Of a stretch of DNA of 36,580 nt, positions 1 to 8,054 are shown one piece after another. The notes below the pieces were generated by a model that was given only the letters and a program-made list of their open reading frames with translations, did not search any database and was not told where the DNA came from. Source of the stretch: Salinivirgaceae bacterium. Its GTDB lineage: Bacteria; Bacteroidota; Bacteroidia; Bacteroidales; SZUA-534. Each line of letters starts with the position of its first letter. The stretch's first letter is position 1. The stretch is from positions 1 through 36,580 of the forward strand of contig JAGCFC010000121.1 of assembly GCA_017650325.1 (NCBI GenBank), in the 5' to 3' direction. Both the position numbers and the translations under genes were made by a program.

Positions 1-1
1 A

Positions 2-58
2 ATGTTGAACACTGCATCTTACTTCGCTTATTATTTCTTTTACTACTTCAGTAATTGA
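2..58 (+). CDS. Phe/Tyr-rich leader peptide of the pheA attenuator
   Basis: This is an 18-codon ORF reading MLNTASYFAYYFFYYFSN and ending in TGA at 56-58. Residues 7-16 contain five Tyr and four Phe codons, which is the hallmark of an attenuation leader peptide sensing charged tRNA-Phe and tRNA-Tyr. The stop codon touches the antiterminator strand at 60-66, and a strong intrinsic terminator follows at 96-123, immediately before pheA. A ribosome stalled on the Phe/Tyr run would leave the antiterminator free, while one reaching the stop would cover it. The role is inferred from this arrangement, which matches classical phe/trp leader logic. The promoter lies outside the window. Confidence 0.85.
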   Translation: MLNTASYFAYYFFYYFSN

Positions 59-59
59 G

Positions 60-102
60 GCGGGGTGATGTTCGTGTAAATGATAATGAATACAGGCCCC
101 GC
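60..102 (+). promoter_or_regulatory. Antiterminator pairing of the pheA leader
   Basis: The segment gcgggg at 60-65, plus a possible U66-G96 wobble pair, is the exact reverse complement of ccccgc at 97-102, which is the 5' arm of the terminator. The two structures are therefore mutually exclusive. The 5' strand begins one base after the leader peptide stop region, so a terminating ribosome would mask it. The pairing is read directly from sequence; the switch behaviour is inference. Confidence 0.75.
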
Positions 103-123
103 GTTTTGCGGGGCTTTTTTTTT
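96..123 (+). terminator. Intrinsic terminator (attenuator) in front of pheA
   Basis: A perfect 7-bp GC stem, gccccgc (96-102) and gcggggc (108-114), has a 5-nt loop and is followed by nine Ts (115-123). It lies between the leader peptide stop (58) and the pheA start (128). This placement marks it as a conditional terminator and not the end of an upstream gene. Confidence 0.85.
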
Positions 124-127
124 GAAA

Positions 128-955
128 ATGAATATGAAAATTGCAATTCAAGGAGTGAACGGAGCCTTCCACGAAATAGCCGCAAGGCAGTATTTCGGTG
201 CCGATATTGAGACAGTCAATTGTGACCAATTTCGCGATTTGTTCCGCGCTGTTGAGGACTGCACTGCCGATTACGGTATTGTGGCCATCGAGAACACTAT
301 TGCTGGCAGCATTCTGGAGAACTACCTGTTGCTTAAACGCTCGAAACTGAAGGTGATTGGCGAACTTAACCTTCACATCACGCAAAACCTTATGGCTCTG
401 CCTGGTACGCGGATTGAGGACATTACAGAGGTTTACTCGCACCCAATCGCTATTCAGCAAAGCAAGGATTTCTTCGATAACTATCCGAATATCAAAATGA
501 TAAACTGGTCGGATACGGCGTCGGCGGCACAGAAGGTGGCCGAAGAAAAACTCACTCACACGGCGGCCATTGCAAGCGAGTATGCGGCCGAACTTTATGG
601 CCTTCAGATACTTGCGGCGCAGATTCAGACTCACAAGAAGAACTACACTCGCTTTCTGGCCATCAGTCGGTCGGCGGTGGATGCGCCCGACACCAACAAG
701 GCATCTATCTGTTTTGAACTGACGCATCAGCCTGGCTCGCTTGTTGATGTGTTGGCCGAATTCAAGAACAACAACATCAACCTGACGAAAATTCAGTCGC
801 TGCCTATTCTCGGCAGTCCGTTCCAATATTCGTTCTACGTCGATTTGGAGTGGAGCGACCGCCGCAACTTCGACAAAGCCATCAGCCGCGTACTAACGTT
901 GGTATCAAATTTGTCGGTTTTGGGCGAGTATCACGGAGCGAAAATTGAAAATTGA
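128..955 (+). CDS. pheA: Prephenate dehydratase with C-terminal ACT domain
   Basis: It converts prephenate to phenylpyruvate, the committed step to phenylalanine, in the cytoplasm. The N-terminus carries the family start (MKIAIQG, GAFHE), the catalytic TRF signature appears in NYTRFLAI, and an ACT domain follows with the HQPGSL and TKIQSLP motifs that bind Phe for feedback inhibition. The open frame reaches back to 80, but that stretch encodes the attenuator hairpin, so the start is ATG 128, or 134, which gives MKIAIQG. The length of about 275 aa is normal for a monofunctional enzyme without a chorismate mutase domain. It is the first structural gene of the aromatic cluster. An aminotransferase that I would expect between pheA and tyrA in related genomes is absent. 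Confidence 0.96.
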   Translation: MNMKIAIQGVNGAFHEIAARQYFGADIETVNCDQFRDLFRAVEDCTADYGIVAIENTIAGSILENYLLLKRSKLKVIGELNLHITQNLMALPGTRIEDITEVYSHPIAIQQSKDFFDNYPNIKMINWSDTASAAQKVAEEKLTHTAAIASEYAAELYGLQILAAQIQTHKKNYTRFLAISRSAVDAPDTNKASICFELTHQPGSLVDVLAEFKNNNINLTKIQSLPILGSPFQYSFYVDLEWSDRRNFDKAISRVLTLVSNLSVLGEYHGAKIEN

Positions 956-1007
956 AATCAGAAATTCAATAAATCAGTAAAATCAATTAATCAATAAATA
1001 AATAATT

Positions 1008-1850
1008 ATGGTAGTAACAATCATTGGTTTAGGTTTGATTGGCGGTTCAACCGCAATCGACATCCGTCAGCAGAAGTTTGCTGACCACATCATCGGTGTT
1101 GACAGCAACCCGACAAACGCCGCAGGAGCGGAGCACATCGGACTTGTTGACGAAATTTGTGATTTGGAGAACGGTGTGAAGCGTGCCGACCTGATTCTGG
1201 TGGCCGTGCCCGTGAACGCGGCTCTGAAGGTGCTTCCGAAGGTGCTCGACCTTGTGAACGACAATCAGGTTGTGGCCGATATGTGTTCGGTAAAAGGCAA
1301 ATTGTGCGATTGGGTGAAGTATCATCCTAAACGTCAGCGTTATGTGGCTTCGCACCCAATGGCAGGAACGGAGTATTCAGGCCCGTGGGCGGCCAAAGCG
1401 GGAATGTTCGCAGGCAAGGTGGCCATTCTTTGCGATACGGAGGACAGCGATGTCAAAGCCGTCAACCTGGTGCGCAGTATGTACGAGGCTATGTATATGC
1501 GTATCATCTTTATGAATAGTGCCAACCACGATGTTCACACGGCTTACGTGTCGGCCATCTCGCACATCAGTTCGTTTGCGCTGGCGCTCACCGTTCTCGA
1601 CAAGGAGAAGAACGAAAAACACATTTTCGACCTTGCTTCGGGTGGTTTTGACTCGACAGTTCGTCTGGCAAAGAGTTCGGCAGCAATGTGGCAGCCGATT
1701 TTTGAGCAGAACAAAGACAACGTTCTCATCGTGCTCGACACTTATATTAAATATCTTCAGGAGTTTAAGAAGAATCTCGAGGACGACAACAACGAGGCCG
1801 TTTACAATATGATTGACGAGGCTAACCGTATTCGCAGAGTGCTGAAATAG
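1008..1850 (+). CDS. tyrA: Prephenate dehydrogenase (tyrosine branch)
   Basis: It oxidatively decarboxylates prephenate to 4-hydroxyphenylpyruvate using NAD(P)+. The N-terminal Rossmann motif GLGLIGGS is at residues 7-14, and the SHPMAGTEYSG segment carries the histidine expected to be catalytic. The protein is 280 aa with no ACT domain or chorismate mutase fused to it, so any Tyr feedback control must come from elsewhere, plausibly from the upstream leader with its Tyr codons. It starts 52 nt after pheA in an AT-rich spacer with no promoter or terminator I could recognise, so co-transcription with pheA is likely. Confidence 0.95.
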   Translation: MVVTIIGLGLIGGSTAIDIRQQKFADHIIGVDSNPTNAAGAEHIGLVDEICDLENGVKRADLILVAVPVNAALKVLPKVLDLVNDNQVVADMCSVKGKLCDWVKYHPKRQRYVASHPMAGTEYSGPWAAKAGMFAGKVAILCDTEDSDVKAVNLVRSMYEAMYMRIIFMNSANHDVHTAYVSAISHISSFALALTVLDKEKNEKHIFDLASGGFDSTVRLAKSSAAMWQPIFEQNKDNVLIVLDTYIKYLQEFKKNLEDDNNEAVYNMIDEANRIRRVLK

Positions 1851-1961
1851 AGAGTAAAGATGAGAGAGTAAGGAGTAAAGTCAGGGTGCGAAATCGTTAC
1901 TCATTACACTTTACACATTACTCAAAAAATAATAGTTAAACGATTAAACAACAATAAGATA
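1851..1961 (+). other. Spacer between tyrA and the DAHP synthase gene
   Basis: These 111 nt are built of near-repeated short words (variants of gagagtaa, then ttactc and tttacac), then an A-rich stretch before the next start. There is no hairpin with a T run and no clear TAnnTTTG box. It seems non-coding. Confidence 0.5.
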
Positions 1962-3047
1962 ATGAATACAAACGAGACCCCGTTTTCATCGTGGGGAATT
2001 ATAAAAAACACAAAACGTCCTGTAGTGATTGCGGGACCTTGCAGTGCAGAGACTGAAGAACAAGTGCTGGCAACGGCTCGCGGCCTGAAAGAGCAGGGCA
2101 TCGAGATTTTCCGTGCGGGAATATGGAAACCGCGTACCCGTCCGAATTCTTTCGAAGGTGTTGGTTCAGAAGGACTTACCTGGCTGAAACGTGTGAAAAC
2201 CGAAACTGGTATGCTCACATCGACGGAAGTGGCCAACTTCAAACACGTTTACGAGGCGTTGCGCGCAGGTGTTGATATTCTTTGGATTGGCGCCCGTACA
2301 TCGGCCAACCCGTTTGCTATGCAGGAGATTGCCGATGCGCTGCAAGGCGTTGACGTTCCTGTACTTATCAAGAATCCTGTGAACCCCGACGTTGAGTTGT
2401 GGGTGGGCGCCGTTGAGCGCATTATGGGTGCGGGAATCAAGCGTGTGGGCGTTATTCACCGCGGTTTCTCGTCGTTCGAGAAGACACGTTTCCGCAACGT
2501 TCCGCAGTGGCAAATGGCCATTGAGTTCCGCCGCCGTATGCCTGATTTGCCAATGATTTGCGACCCGTCGCACATTTCGGGCTGCACCGAATTGCTTCAA
2601 GAAGTTTCGCAGAAGGCACTCGACTTGAACTACGACGGCTTGATTGTTGAAAGCCACTGCAATCCGAAGGAGGCCTGGAGCGACGCCAAACAGCAACTCA
2701 CGCCCGAAGATTTGGGTAAATTGCTGAAATCGTTGGTTTTGCGTAACGTCGAAATCGACCAAGCGCAGAAGGAGACTCTCGACGACCTTCGTCTGAAAAT
2801 CGATAAGTTCGACAATGATTTGCTCAAGACTCTCGATGAGCGTATGAAGGTTGCCGAAGCCATCGGTCAATACAAGAAAGAACACAATATCACCATTTTA
2901 CAGCCGTCGCGTTGGGACGAAATCATCAGCAAGATTGTTGCCAAAGGTGCGGAGCACAACTTGAGCGCGGAGTTCCTTTCCACTGTTTTCAAGGCTATCC
3001 ACCAAGAGTCAATCAACAAGCAGAACCGAATAATGAATGAGGAGTAG
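1962..3047 (+). CDS. DAHP synthase fused to chorismate mutase
   Basis: This bifunctional enzyme is 361 aa. Residues about 15-265 form a 3-deoxy-D-arabino-heptulosonate 7-phosphate synthase of the KDO8P-synthase-like type: IAGPCSAE, FRAGIWKPRT, the IKNPVNPD segment, RGFSS and the metal-ligand region CDPSHISG. Residues about 265-361 form an AroQ-type all-helical chorismate mutase (LRLKIDKFDNDLL, ERMKVAEAIGQYKK, then a QPSRWDEI helix). One protein thus performs the first step of the shikimate pathway and the first step of the Phe/Tyr branch. In related fusions the mutase domain with bound prephenate inhibits the synthase; that regulation is family knowledge, not visible here. The gene lies with tyrA and pheA, which use its product. 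Confidence 0.95.
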   Translation: MNTNETPFSSWGIIKNTKRPVVIAGPCSAETEEQVLATARGLKEQGIEIFRAGIWKPRTRPNSFEGVGSEGLTWLKRVKTETGMLTSTEVANFKHVYEALRAGVDILWIGARTSANPFAMQEIADALQGVDVPVLIKNPVNPDVELWVGAVERIMGAGIKRVGVIHRGFSSFEKTRFRNVPQWQMAIEFRRRMPDLPMICDPSHISGCTELLQEVSQKALDLNYDGLIVESHCNPKEAWSDAKQQLTPEDLGKLLKSLVLRNVEIDQAQKETLDDLRLKIDKFDNDLLKTLDERMKVAEAIGQYKKEHNITILQPSRWDEIISKIVAKGAEHNLSAEFLSTVFKAIHQESINKQNRIMNEE

Positions 3048-3194
3048 TTGAGTGATAGTGATTAGTTGCAAGTGGTTGATAATTAACAATTAAAAATTAA
3101 CAATGAAAGCGCTCAACGCTCACGGCTCACAGCCTTTCAATTTATCAATCTGACTAAACACTAACACCTGACACCTAATACCAAATACCTGATA
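3048..3194 (+). other. Spacer before aroB
   Basis: These 147 nt contain short repeated words (taacaatt/aaaaattaac, ctcaacgctcacggctcac, and acac/acct variants). There is no ORF, T-tailed hairpin or convincing promoter box. It resembles the tyrA-aroG spacer in texture. Confidence 0.45.
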
Positions 3195-4214
3195 ATGAGA
3201 ACAGTAACAATAAACGGTCAGCAGGGGCAATCGCAGATTCTGATTGGGGAGAGTTTTCTGAATTTCAAGAAATATCTGCCCACGCAGCAGGTTGTGGTTG
3301 TTACCGACACCAATGTCAACCGCATCTACGGCAAGTATTTTGCTGATTATCCGATAATTGAGATTGGGTTGGGCGAGAAGTCGAAGACGCTTGCCACCGT
3401 GTCGGAAATCATCGGGCGTATGCTTGAGTTGAAAATCGACCGCAAAGGCTTTGTGCTGGCGGTTGGCGGCGGCATTGTCACCGATGTGGCTGGTTTTGCC
3501 GCGTCAATCTATCAGCGAGGCATTGCATTTGGCTTTGTGTCAGGCACTTTGCTGTCGCAGGTCGATGCGAGTGTGGGCGGAAAGAACGGCGTCAACTACG
3601 AGGGATTCAAGAATATGGTGGGCACGTTCAATCAGCCGCAGTTCGTCATTTGCGACCCGCAGATGCTCACCACGCTGCCTGCCGACCAACTCGACAGCGG
3701 CTTTGCCGAAATTGTGAAGCACACGCTCATTGCCGACCGTCAAATGTTTGAATATCTGGAAGAAAACGCCGAAAAGGCTTTGAATCTCGATATGAATGTC
3801 ATTGAGACGCTGGTTGACAATTCGGTCAACATCAAGTCGGGCGTTGTGAACCGCGACGAGAAGGAGCACGGCGAGCGCCGCAAACTCAACCTTGGGCACA
3901 CCTACGGCCACGCAGCCGAAAAGGTGCTGGGCGTGAGTCACGGCTACGCTGTCAGCCTTGGACTGGTGGTTGCCGCGCGGCTTTCGGTCAAGCGCGGACT
4001 ACTTTCGCAAGCCGATGCCGACCGCATTGTGGCGCTGTTGCGCAAACTGAATCTGCCAACAGTGATAACTGGCGATAAACAAGCCATTTACAACGCTCTC
4101 GAACTCGACAAGAAGCGCGAGGGCTCGCAAATCAATTTTGTGCTGATGCGCGGAATTGGCGATGTGGTGATTGAGAAAATTGATATTAACGAACTGAAAC
4201 AGATAGAGTTATGA
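3195..4214 (+). CDS. aroB: 3-dehydroquinate synthase
   Basis: It cyclises DAHP to 3-dehydroquinate using NAD+ and a divalent metal. The visible signatures are the NAD-binding loop VGGGIVTDVAGF, the SQVDASVGGKNGVN substrate region, the metal-ligand glutamate in SGFAEIVKH, and the zinc histidines in NLGHTYGHAAEK and VSHGYAVSLG. Its 339 aa are normal for the family. The start ATG 3195 gives MRTVTINGQ. The stop overlaps the aroD start by 4 nt, so translation is probably coupled. Confidence 0.96.
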   Translation: MRTVTINGQQGQSQILIGESFLNFKKYLPTQQVVVVTDTNVNRIYGKYFADYPIIEIGLGEKSKTLATVSEIIGRMLELKIDRKGFVLAVGGGIVTDVAGFAASIYQRGIAFGFVSGTLLSQVDASVGGKNGVNYEGFKNMVGTFNQPQFVICDPQMLTTLPADQLDSGFAEIVKHTLIADRQMFEYLEENAEKALNLDMNVIETLVDNSVNIKSGVVNRDEKEHGERRKLNLGHTYGHAAEKVLGVSHGYAVSLGLVVAARLSVKRGLLSQADADRIVALLRKLNLPTVITGDKQAIYNALELDKKREGSQINFVLMRGIGDVVIEKIDINELKQIEL

Positions 4215-4858
4215 CAGCATTATGCCGTTCTGTGGCGCAAAAGGGTTACGACAGCATCTGCCGTCTGGTTGAAGGGGCGGAAATGGTCGAAATCCGACTT
4301 GAGGAGTCGGGCCTGACGATTGAGCAGACTCGCCAACTGTTTGGCACTCACAAGAATATGCTTGCAACGTGTCGTCCCGTCGGTCTGTCGCAAGCCGAAC
4401 AAACCGCCTATTTGCAGGCCGCCATCGAGGGTGGCGCCGCTTGGGTTGATGTTGAGGTTGAGGCCGACGACGACTATCGCAAAAACATCATCAGCATTGC
4501 CCGCAAGCACAACTGCAAGGTGATTGTGTCGTATCACAACTACGACGAGACGCCGCAATTTCTTGAACTGCAGCAGATTGCCAACATCGCTCACTCAATG
4601 GGCGCCGATGTGGTCAAGTTGGCTTGTATGTGCCATAGCAAAACCGATGTTATGAATCTGTTGAATCTGTATAATGCCGATTATCAGATGCTTGCAATCG
4701 GAATGGGGCGCGTGGGCGCATTGACTCGCATTGCCGCCATCACAATGGGCGCGCCATTCACTTTTGTCGCCACAGCCGACGGCGGAGCAACCGCACCTGG
4801 CCAAATCGACGAAGGTATTATGCTCAAAATGAAACAATTGCTTACCGAAACAAAATGA
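4211..4858 (+). CDS. aroD: Type I 3-dehydroquinate dehydratase
   Basis: It dehydrates 3-dehydroquinate to 3-dehydroshikimate through a Schiff base. The expected catalytic lysine lies in DVVKLACM and the general-acid/base histidine in VSYHNYDETP; the GMGRVGALTR and ADGGATAPGQ loops close the active site. The protein is 215 aa, at the short end for the (beta/alpha)8 type I fold. It overlaps aroB and aroA by 4 nt each, so the three form one translationally linked block. Shikimate dehydrogenase and shikimate kinase are not in the window. Confidence 0.94.
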   Translation: MTALCRSVAQKGYDSICRLVEGAEMVEIRLEESGLTIEQTRQLFGTHKNMLATCRPVGLSQAEQTAYLQAAIEGGAAWVDVEVEADDDYRKNIISIARKHNCKVIVSYHNYDETPQFLELQQIANIAHSMGADVVKLACMCHSKTDVMNLLNLYNADYQMLAIGMGRVGALTRIAAITMGAPFTFVATADGGATAPGQIDEGIMLKMKQLLTETK

Positions 4859-6108
4859 ATTTAACGATAAAACCATCGAAAGTTGCAGGAAGCGTGACGG
4901 CGCCGCCATCGAAAAGTTATATGCAGCGTGCCATTGCGCTTGCCGTTTTGTCGCATAAACCGACCATAATCAGCAACTTATCGGATTGCAACGATTGCCG
5001 TGCGGCGATTGGCGTTGCCAAAAGTCTTGGCTGCGAGGTTGACCTTTCCGATGCCGAACTGAAGATTGTTCCGCCTGTCAACGGATTGAGTGGCAGTCAT
5101 TTGCATTGCGGCGAGTCGGGTTTGGCACTTCGTATGTTCACGCCTGTTGCATCGTTGCTCGGTAGCGAGGTGATGCTGACAGGTGAGGGGTCGCTGCAGC
5201 AGCGGCCTGTTGGTTTTATGGAAGACACTTTGCGTCAGTTAGGCGTTGATATTCAGTCGGATAAAGGATTGCTGCCAATCAAGGTCAAAGGCCCGATGAA
5301 AGGAGGAAAAGCCACGGTTGATGGCTCGGTCAGTTCGCAGTTCTTGACGGGATTGTTGATTGCGCTGCCAACGCTTAAGAACGATACTGTGCTGACAGTC
5401 AATAATTTGACAAGCCGTCCGTACATTGATATGACGCTGCAGATTATGCGCGATTTTGGCGTGGTGGTCGAAAATGCAGATTATGAGCAGTTTACCATAA
5501 AAGGCAGCCAGCAGTATGTCAACGCAAAATATCGTGTTGAGGGAGATTGGAGTGGGGCGGCGGCGTTCATTGTTGCCGCGGCCATTGCAGGAACGCTGAA
5601 AATCAGCGGTTTGAACCCGCAATCGGCTCAAGCCGACCGCGCCATTATGGACGTGCTTCGGCTCACAGGCACACAATTCGCTTTTGATGCCGATAATTGC
5701 TTGATTGTCAATAAAAACGATAATCTGCAGTCGTTCAAATTCGATGCCACCGATTGTCCCGATTTATTCCCCGTGGTGGCGGCTTTGGCGGCCAACTGCA
5801 AGGGAAAATCGGCCATTGCGGGTGTTCATCGCCTGACGCACAAGGAGAGCAACCGTGCGGAAGCAATCAGGCGCGAACTTGGCAAACTCGGCATCTGCGT
5901 TGAGTTTGAAGGTGACAGTATGGTTGTGACTGGCGGCCCGATAAGCGGTGGCACGGCTTCAGCCTGCAACGACCACCGTATGGCTATGTCGCTGGCACTC
6001 TGCGCTTTGACGGCTTCGTCGGCTGTGACAATCGAAGGCACGGAGTGTGTCGGCAAGTCGTATCCTGGCTTTTTCGATGATTTGGAGAAGGTTTTAATTA
6101 TTGATTGA
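4855..6108 (+). CDS. aroA: 3-phosphoshikimate 1-carboxyvinyltransferase (EPSP synthase)
   Basis: It transfers the enolpyruvyl group of PEP to shikimate-3-phosphate. The N-terminal PPSKSYMQRA segment carries the shikimate-phosphate-binding Lys/Ser/Arg, GESGLALRMF and TGEGSLQQRPVG are the inter-domain and PEP-binding motifs, and CNDHRMAMSLAL is the C-terminal signature. The 417 aa length is normal. The start ATG overlaps the end of aroD. It is the last gene before the restriction-modification insert. The natural next gene, aroC, lies 2.7 kb further on. Confidence 0.96.
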   Translation: MNLTIKPSKVAGSVTAPPSKSYMQRAIALAVLSHKPTIISNLSDCNDCRAAIGVAKSLGCEVDLSDAELKIVPPVNGLSGSHLHCGESGLALRMFTPVASLLGSEVMLTGEGSLQQRPVGFMEDTLRQLGVDIQSDKGLLPIKVKGPMKGGKATVDGSVSSQFLTGLLIALPTLKNDTVLTVNNLTSRPYIDMTLQIMRDFGVVVENADYEQFTIKGSQQYVNAKYRVEGDWSGAAAFIVAAAIAGTLKISGLNPQSAQADRAIMDVLRLTGTQFAFDADNCLIVNKNDNLQSFKFDATDCPDLFPVVAALAANCKGKSAIAGVHRLTHKESNRAEAIRRELGKLGICVEFEGDSMVVTGGPISGGTASACNDHRMAMSLALCALTASSAVTIEGTECVGKSYPGFFDDLEKVLIID

Positions 6109-6184
6109 AAGAGTATTATTCTACTTTTTCGCAAAAAAAATATGTCTTCATAATGTGTCGTGGCTTATAATTGGTGCAATTAAA

Positions 6185-6192
6185 TATCTTTG
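6185..6192 (+). promoter_or_regulatory. Predicted -7 box of the restriction-modification module
   Basis: TATCTTTG fits the Bacteroidota -7 consensus TAnnTTTG and lies 19 nt before the start at 6211. No well-spaced -33 TTTG is evident. The 102-nt gap after aroA shows no strong terminator. Confidence 0.5.
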
Positions 6193-6210
6193 TGAAATAA
6201 CATTGTAAGT

Positions 6211-7074
6211 ATGCTTAACACAAATCCTATTGCAGAAGTATTCGGCTTTCCCGTATCTAATGAGACGGCTGACGCTAAATATTTTAGAGAAAACAGATTA
6301 TGTCCCTTTCATAATAGATTTCCGAATTGCACTAAAGACAAAGCAGATGACCCATTGGGTGTATGTTGTGTAAATCATGGAAACGACAAAGTTATTACTT
6401 GTCCGTCTCGTTTCCGTGAGGATTGGAAAATTCTATATAATGCCGCGTCTTTTGTTTGGCCTAAAGGGACAAAATGGACTTCACTTCCTGAAATTAAACT
6501 TGTTGATGGTAGTGGACAATCAGCGGGAAATATTGACTATGTGATAGTTAGTTATAATGATGAAGGTCAGATAGTTGATTTTGCTTCCATTGAAGTGCAA
6601 GGTGTTTATATTAGTGGAAATTTGCGAAATCCATTCAATCAATATATGAAAAATCCATCAGTCAATTTTGAATGGAATGGTAAGAATTTCCCGCATCCCG
6701 ACTACCTTTCTTCTTCAAGAAAGCGATTGATTCCACAAATGCTATATAAAGGGGGTATATTCAAGGCGTGGAATAAAAAGCAATGTGTTGTCATTCAAAA
6801 ATCATTTTTTGATACGCTTCCGAATCTTCCAAAAACCACCAAAGAGAAGGCAGATATAGCATGGTTTCTATATGATTTGAAATATGACAATGCGGATAAA
6901 AAGAACCATCTTGTTTTGATAGATACCGTTTATACAGAATTTCAAGCAGCATTAGAACAAGTTATTTTTACAAAACCTGGGAAAATGTCTGATTTTGTGA
7001 CGCTTTTGCAAGGGAAACTTGATGAACGTATAAGCAATGAGCCTGACACTCATTCAGTTTATGAATTATTATGA
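6211..7074 (+). CDS. NotI-family type II restriction endonuclease
   Basis: This is a predicted DNA-cleaving enzyme of 287 aa. Cysteines C31, C40, C52, C53 and C64 in the N-terminal quarter recall the four-Cys iron site of NotI. The nuclease core follows as D109 in NIDYVIV and E128-V-Q130 in IEVQGVY, the PD-(D/E)XK variant with Gln replacing Lys, as in NotI (D...ExQ). The family call comes from these motifs and the partner gene; no alignment was run. It overlaps the methyltransferase start by 4 nt. Codon use is clearly AT-richer than in the flanking aro genes, which suggests horizontal acquisition. The target sequence is unknown but should contain adenine if the partner is an adenine methyltransferase. 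Confidence 0.8.
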   Translation: MLNTNPIAEVFGFPVSNETADAKYFRENRLCPFHNRFPNCTKDKADDPLGVCCVNHGNDKVITCPSRFREDWKILYNAASFVWPKGTKWTSLPEIKLVDGSGQSAGNIDYVIVSYNDEGQIVDFASIEVQGVYISGNLRNPFNQYMKNPSVNFEWNGKNFPHPDYLSSSRKRLIPQMLYKGGIFKAWNKKQCVVIQKSFFDTLPNLPKTTKEKADIAWFLYDLKYDNADKKNHLVLIDTVYTEFQAALEQVIFTKPGKMSDFVTLLQGKLDERISNEPDTHSVYELL

Positions 7075-7952
7075 GCATAAAACAATTAGAATTTGATTTG
7101 TTTCCGGAAGAAGAGAAAGAATTGGTTGCTGTTATGCACAATGTAACAAATGTGGCTTCAGTTCCACAGAGGAGCCCATTTCGTTATCCTGGAGGGAAAA
7201 CTTGGCTTGTTCCAACAGCCCGTAAATGGTTCTCTCTCGCCAATGCTGATTCATATCTTGTTGAACCATTCGCTGGCGGAGGAATAATAAGTCTTACTGC
7301 GGCAGCAGAAGGATATTTCAAGCATGTGACAATGGTTGAATTGGATGATGATGTCGCAGCGACATGGCAGACAATACTTTCCGATGATAACCAATGGCTC
7401 ATTAAACAAATATCCACATTTGATGTTACAGCAGAAAACATCAATTATGTGATTAATCATGCTTCTGACGGAATAAAACAAAGGGCTTTTGCTACAATCG
7501 TACGGAATCGGACTAATCATGGGGGAATTCTCGCAAGAGGTTCTGGATTAATAAAATCCGGAGAAAATGGGAAGGGACTATCTTCTCGATGGTATCCGGC
7601 AACTTTGATTAAACGTATTTCTGAAGTAAATAGGAATCGGGATAGAATATCATTTATACATGGTGATGCATTTGCTTACATGGAGCAAAAACTATTTGAC
7701 CCTAATGCATTTTTCTTTATTGACCCGCCGTACACAATAGCCGGTCGTAGGTTGTATAATCATTTTGATGTTGACCATAGGCGTATTTTTGAATTAGCAA
7801 GTAAAATGCAAGGGCATTTTTTAATGACATATGATGATACATTAGAAGTTAGAAGTTGGGCGGACGAATTTAATTTGTCATATATAACGATTCCAATGCA
7901 AACAACTCATCTTGTAACAAAGGAAGAATTGCTTATTTCTAATGATTTTTAA
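7071..7952 (+). CDS. D12-class (Dam-like) DNA N6-adenine methyltransferase
   Basis: It is predicted to protect the host at the site cut by the neighbouring nuclease, using SAM to methylate adenine. Visible motifs are FRYPGGK (37-43), the SAM loop EPFAGGG (65-71), an acidic ELDDD after strand 2 (90-94), and the catalytic DPPY at 218-221. This order is typical of the alpha/D12 class. At 293 aa it lacks any fused specificity domain. The ATG overlaps the nuclease stop, so the order is nuclease first, methyltransferase second; how self-cleavage is avoided on entry into a new host is not evident. Confidence 0.92.
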   Translation: MSIKQLEFDLFPEEEKELVAVMHNVTNVASVPQRSPFRYPGGKTWLVPTARKWFSLANADSYLVEPFAGGGIISLTAAAEGYFKHVTMVELDDDVAATWQTILSDDNQWLIKQISTFDVTAENINYVINHASDGIKQRAFATIVRNRTNHGGILARGSGLIKSGENGKGLSSRWYPATLIKRISEVNRNRDRISFIHGDAFAYMEQKLFDPNAFFFIDPPYTIAGRRLYNHFDVDHRRIFELASKMQGHFLMTYDDTLEVRSWADEFNLSYITIPMQTTHLVTKEELLISNDF

Positions 7953-8011
7953 TCATAGAGTAAACTTACTGTTTATTGTTGTTTGAGTAAATGTTTTACC
8001 TTGATTTTGAA

Positions 8012-8019
8012 TACATTTG
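8012..8019 (+). promoter_or_regulatory. Candidate -7 box for the thioesterase-aroC genes
   Basis: TACATTTG matches TAnnTTTG and lies 35 nt upstream of the thioesterase start. A TTTG at 7982-7985 is further away (26 nt) than ideal for a -33 element. It could restore expression of the genes separated from the aro operon by the insert. Confidence 0.4.
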
Positions 8020-8054
8020 GAGGAATCATAATGATTTTGAAATAGTTACAAGAA

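Noticed and set aside
80-127. In-frame N-terminal extension of pheA from ATG 80
   Set aside because: The extension translates through the attenuator hairpin and T run and has no similarity to the prephenate dehydratase N-terminus, which begins at 128/134.
2166-2885. 239-codon minus-strand ORF opposite the DAHP synthase gene
   Set aside because: It is a shadow frame in GC-rich coding sequence; the plus strand encodes a full, motif-complete enzyme. The same applies to the long minus-strand frames at 8109-9032, 8743-9447 and 13503-14270, and to 27501-28241 overlapping the symporter in another frame of the same strand.
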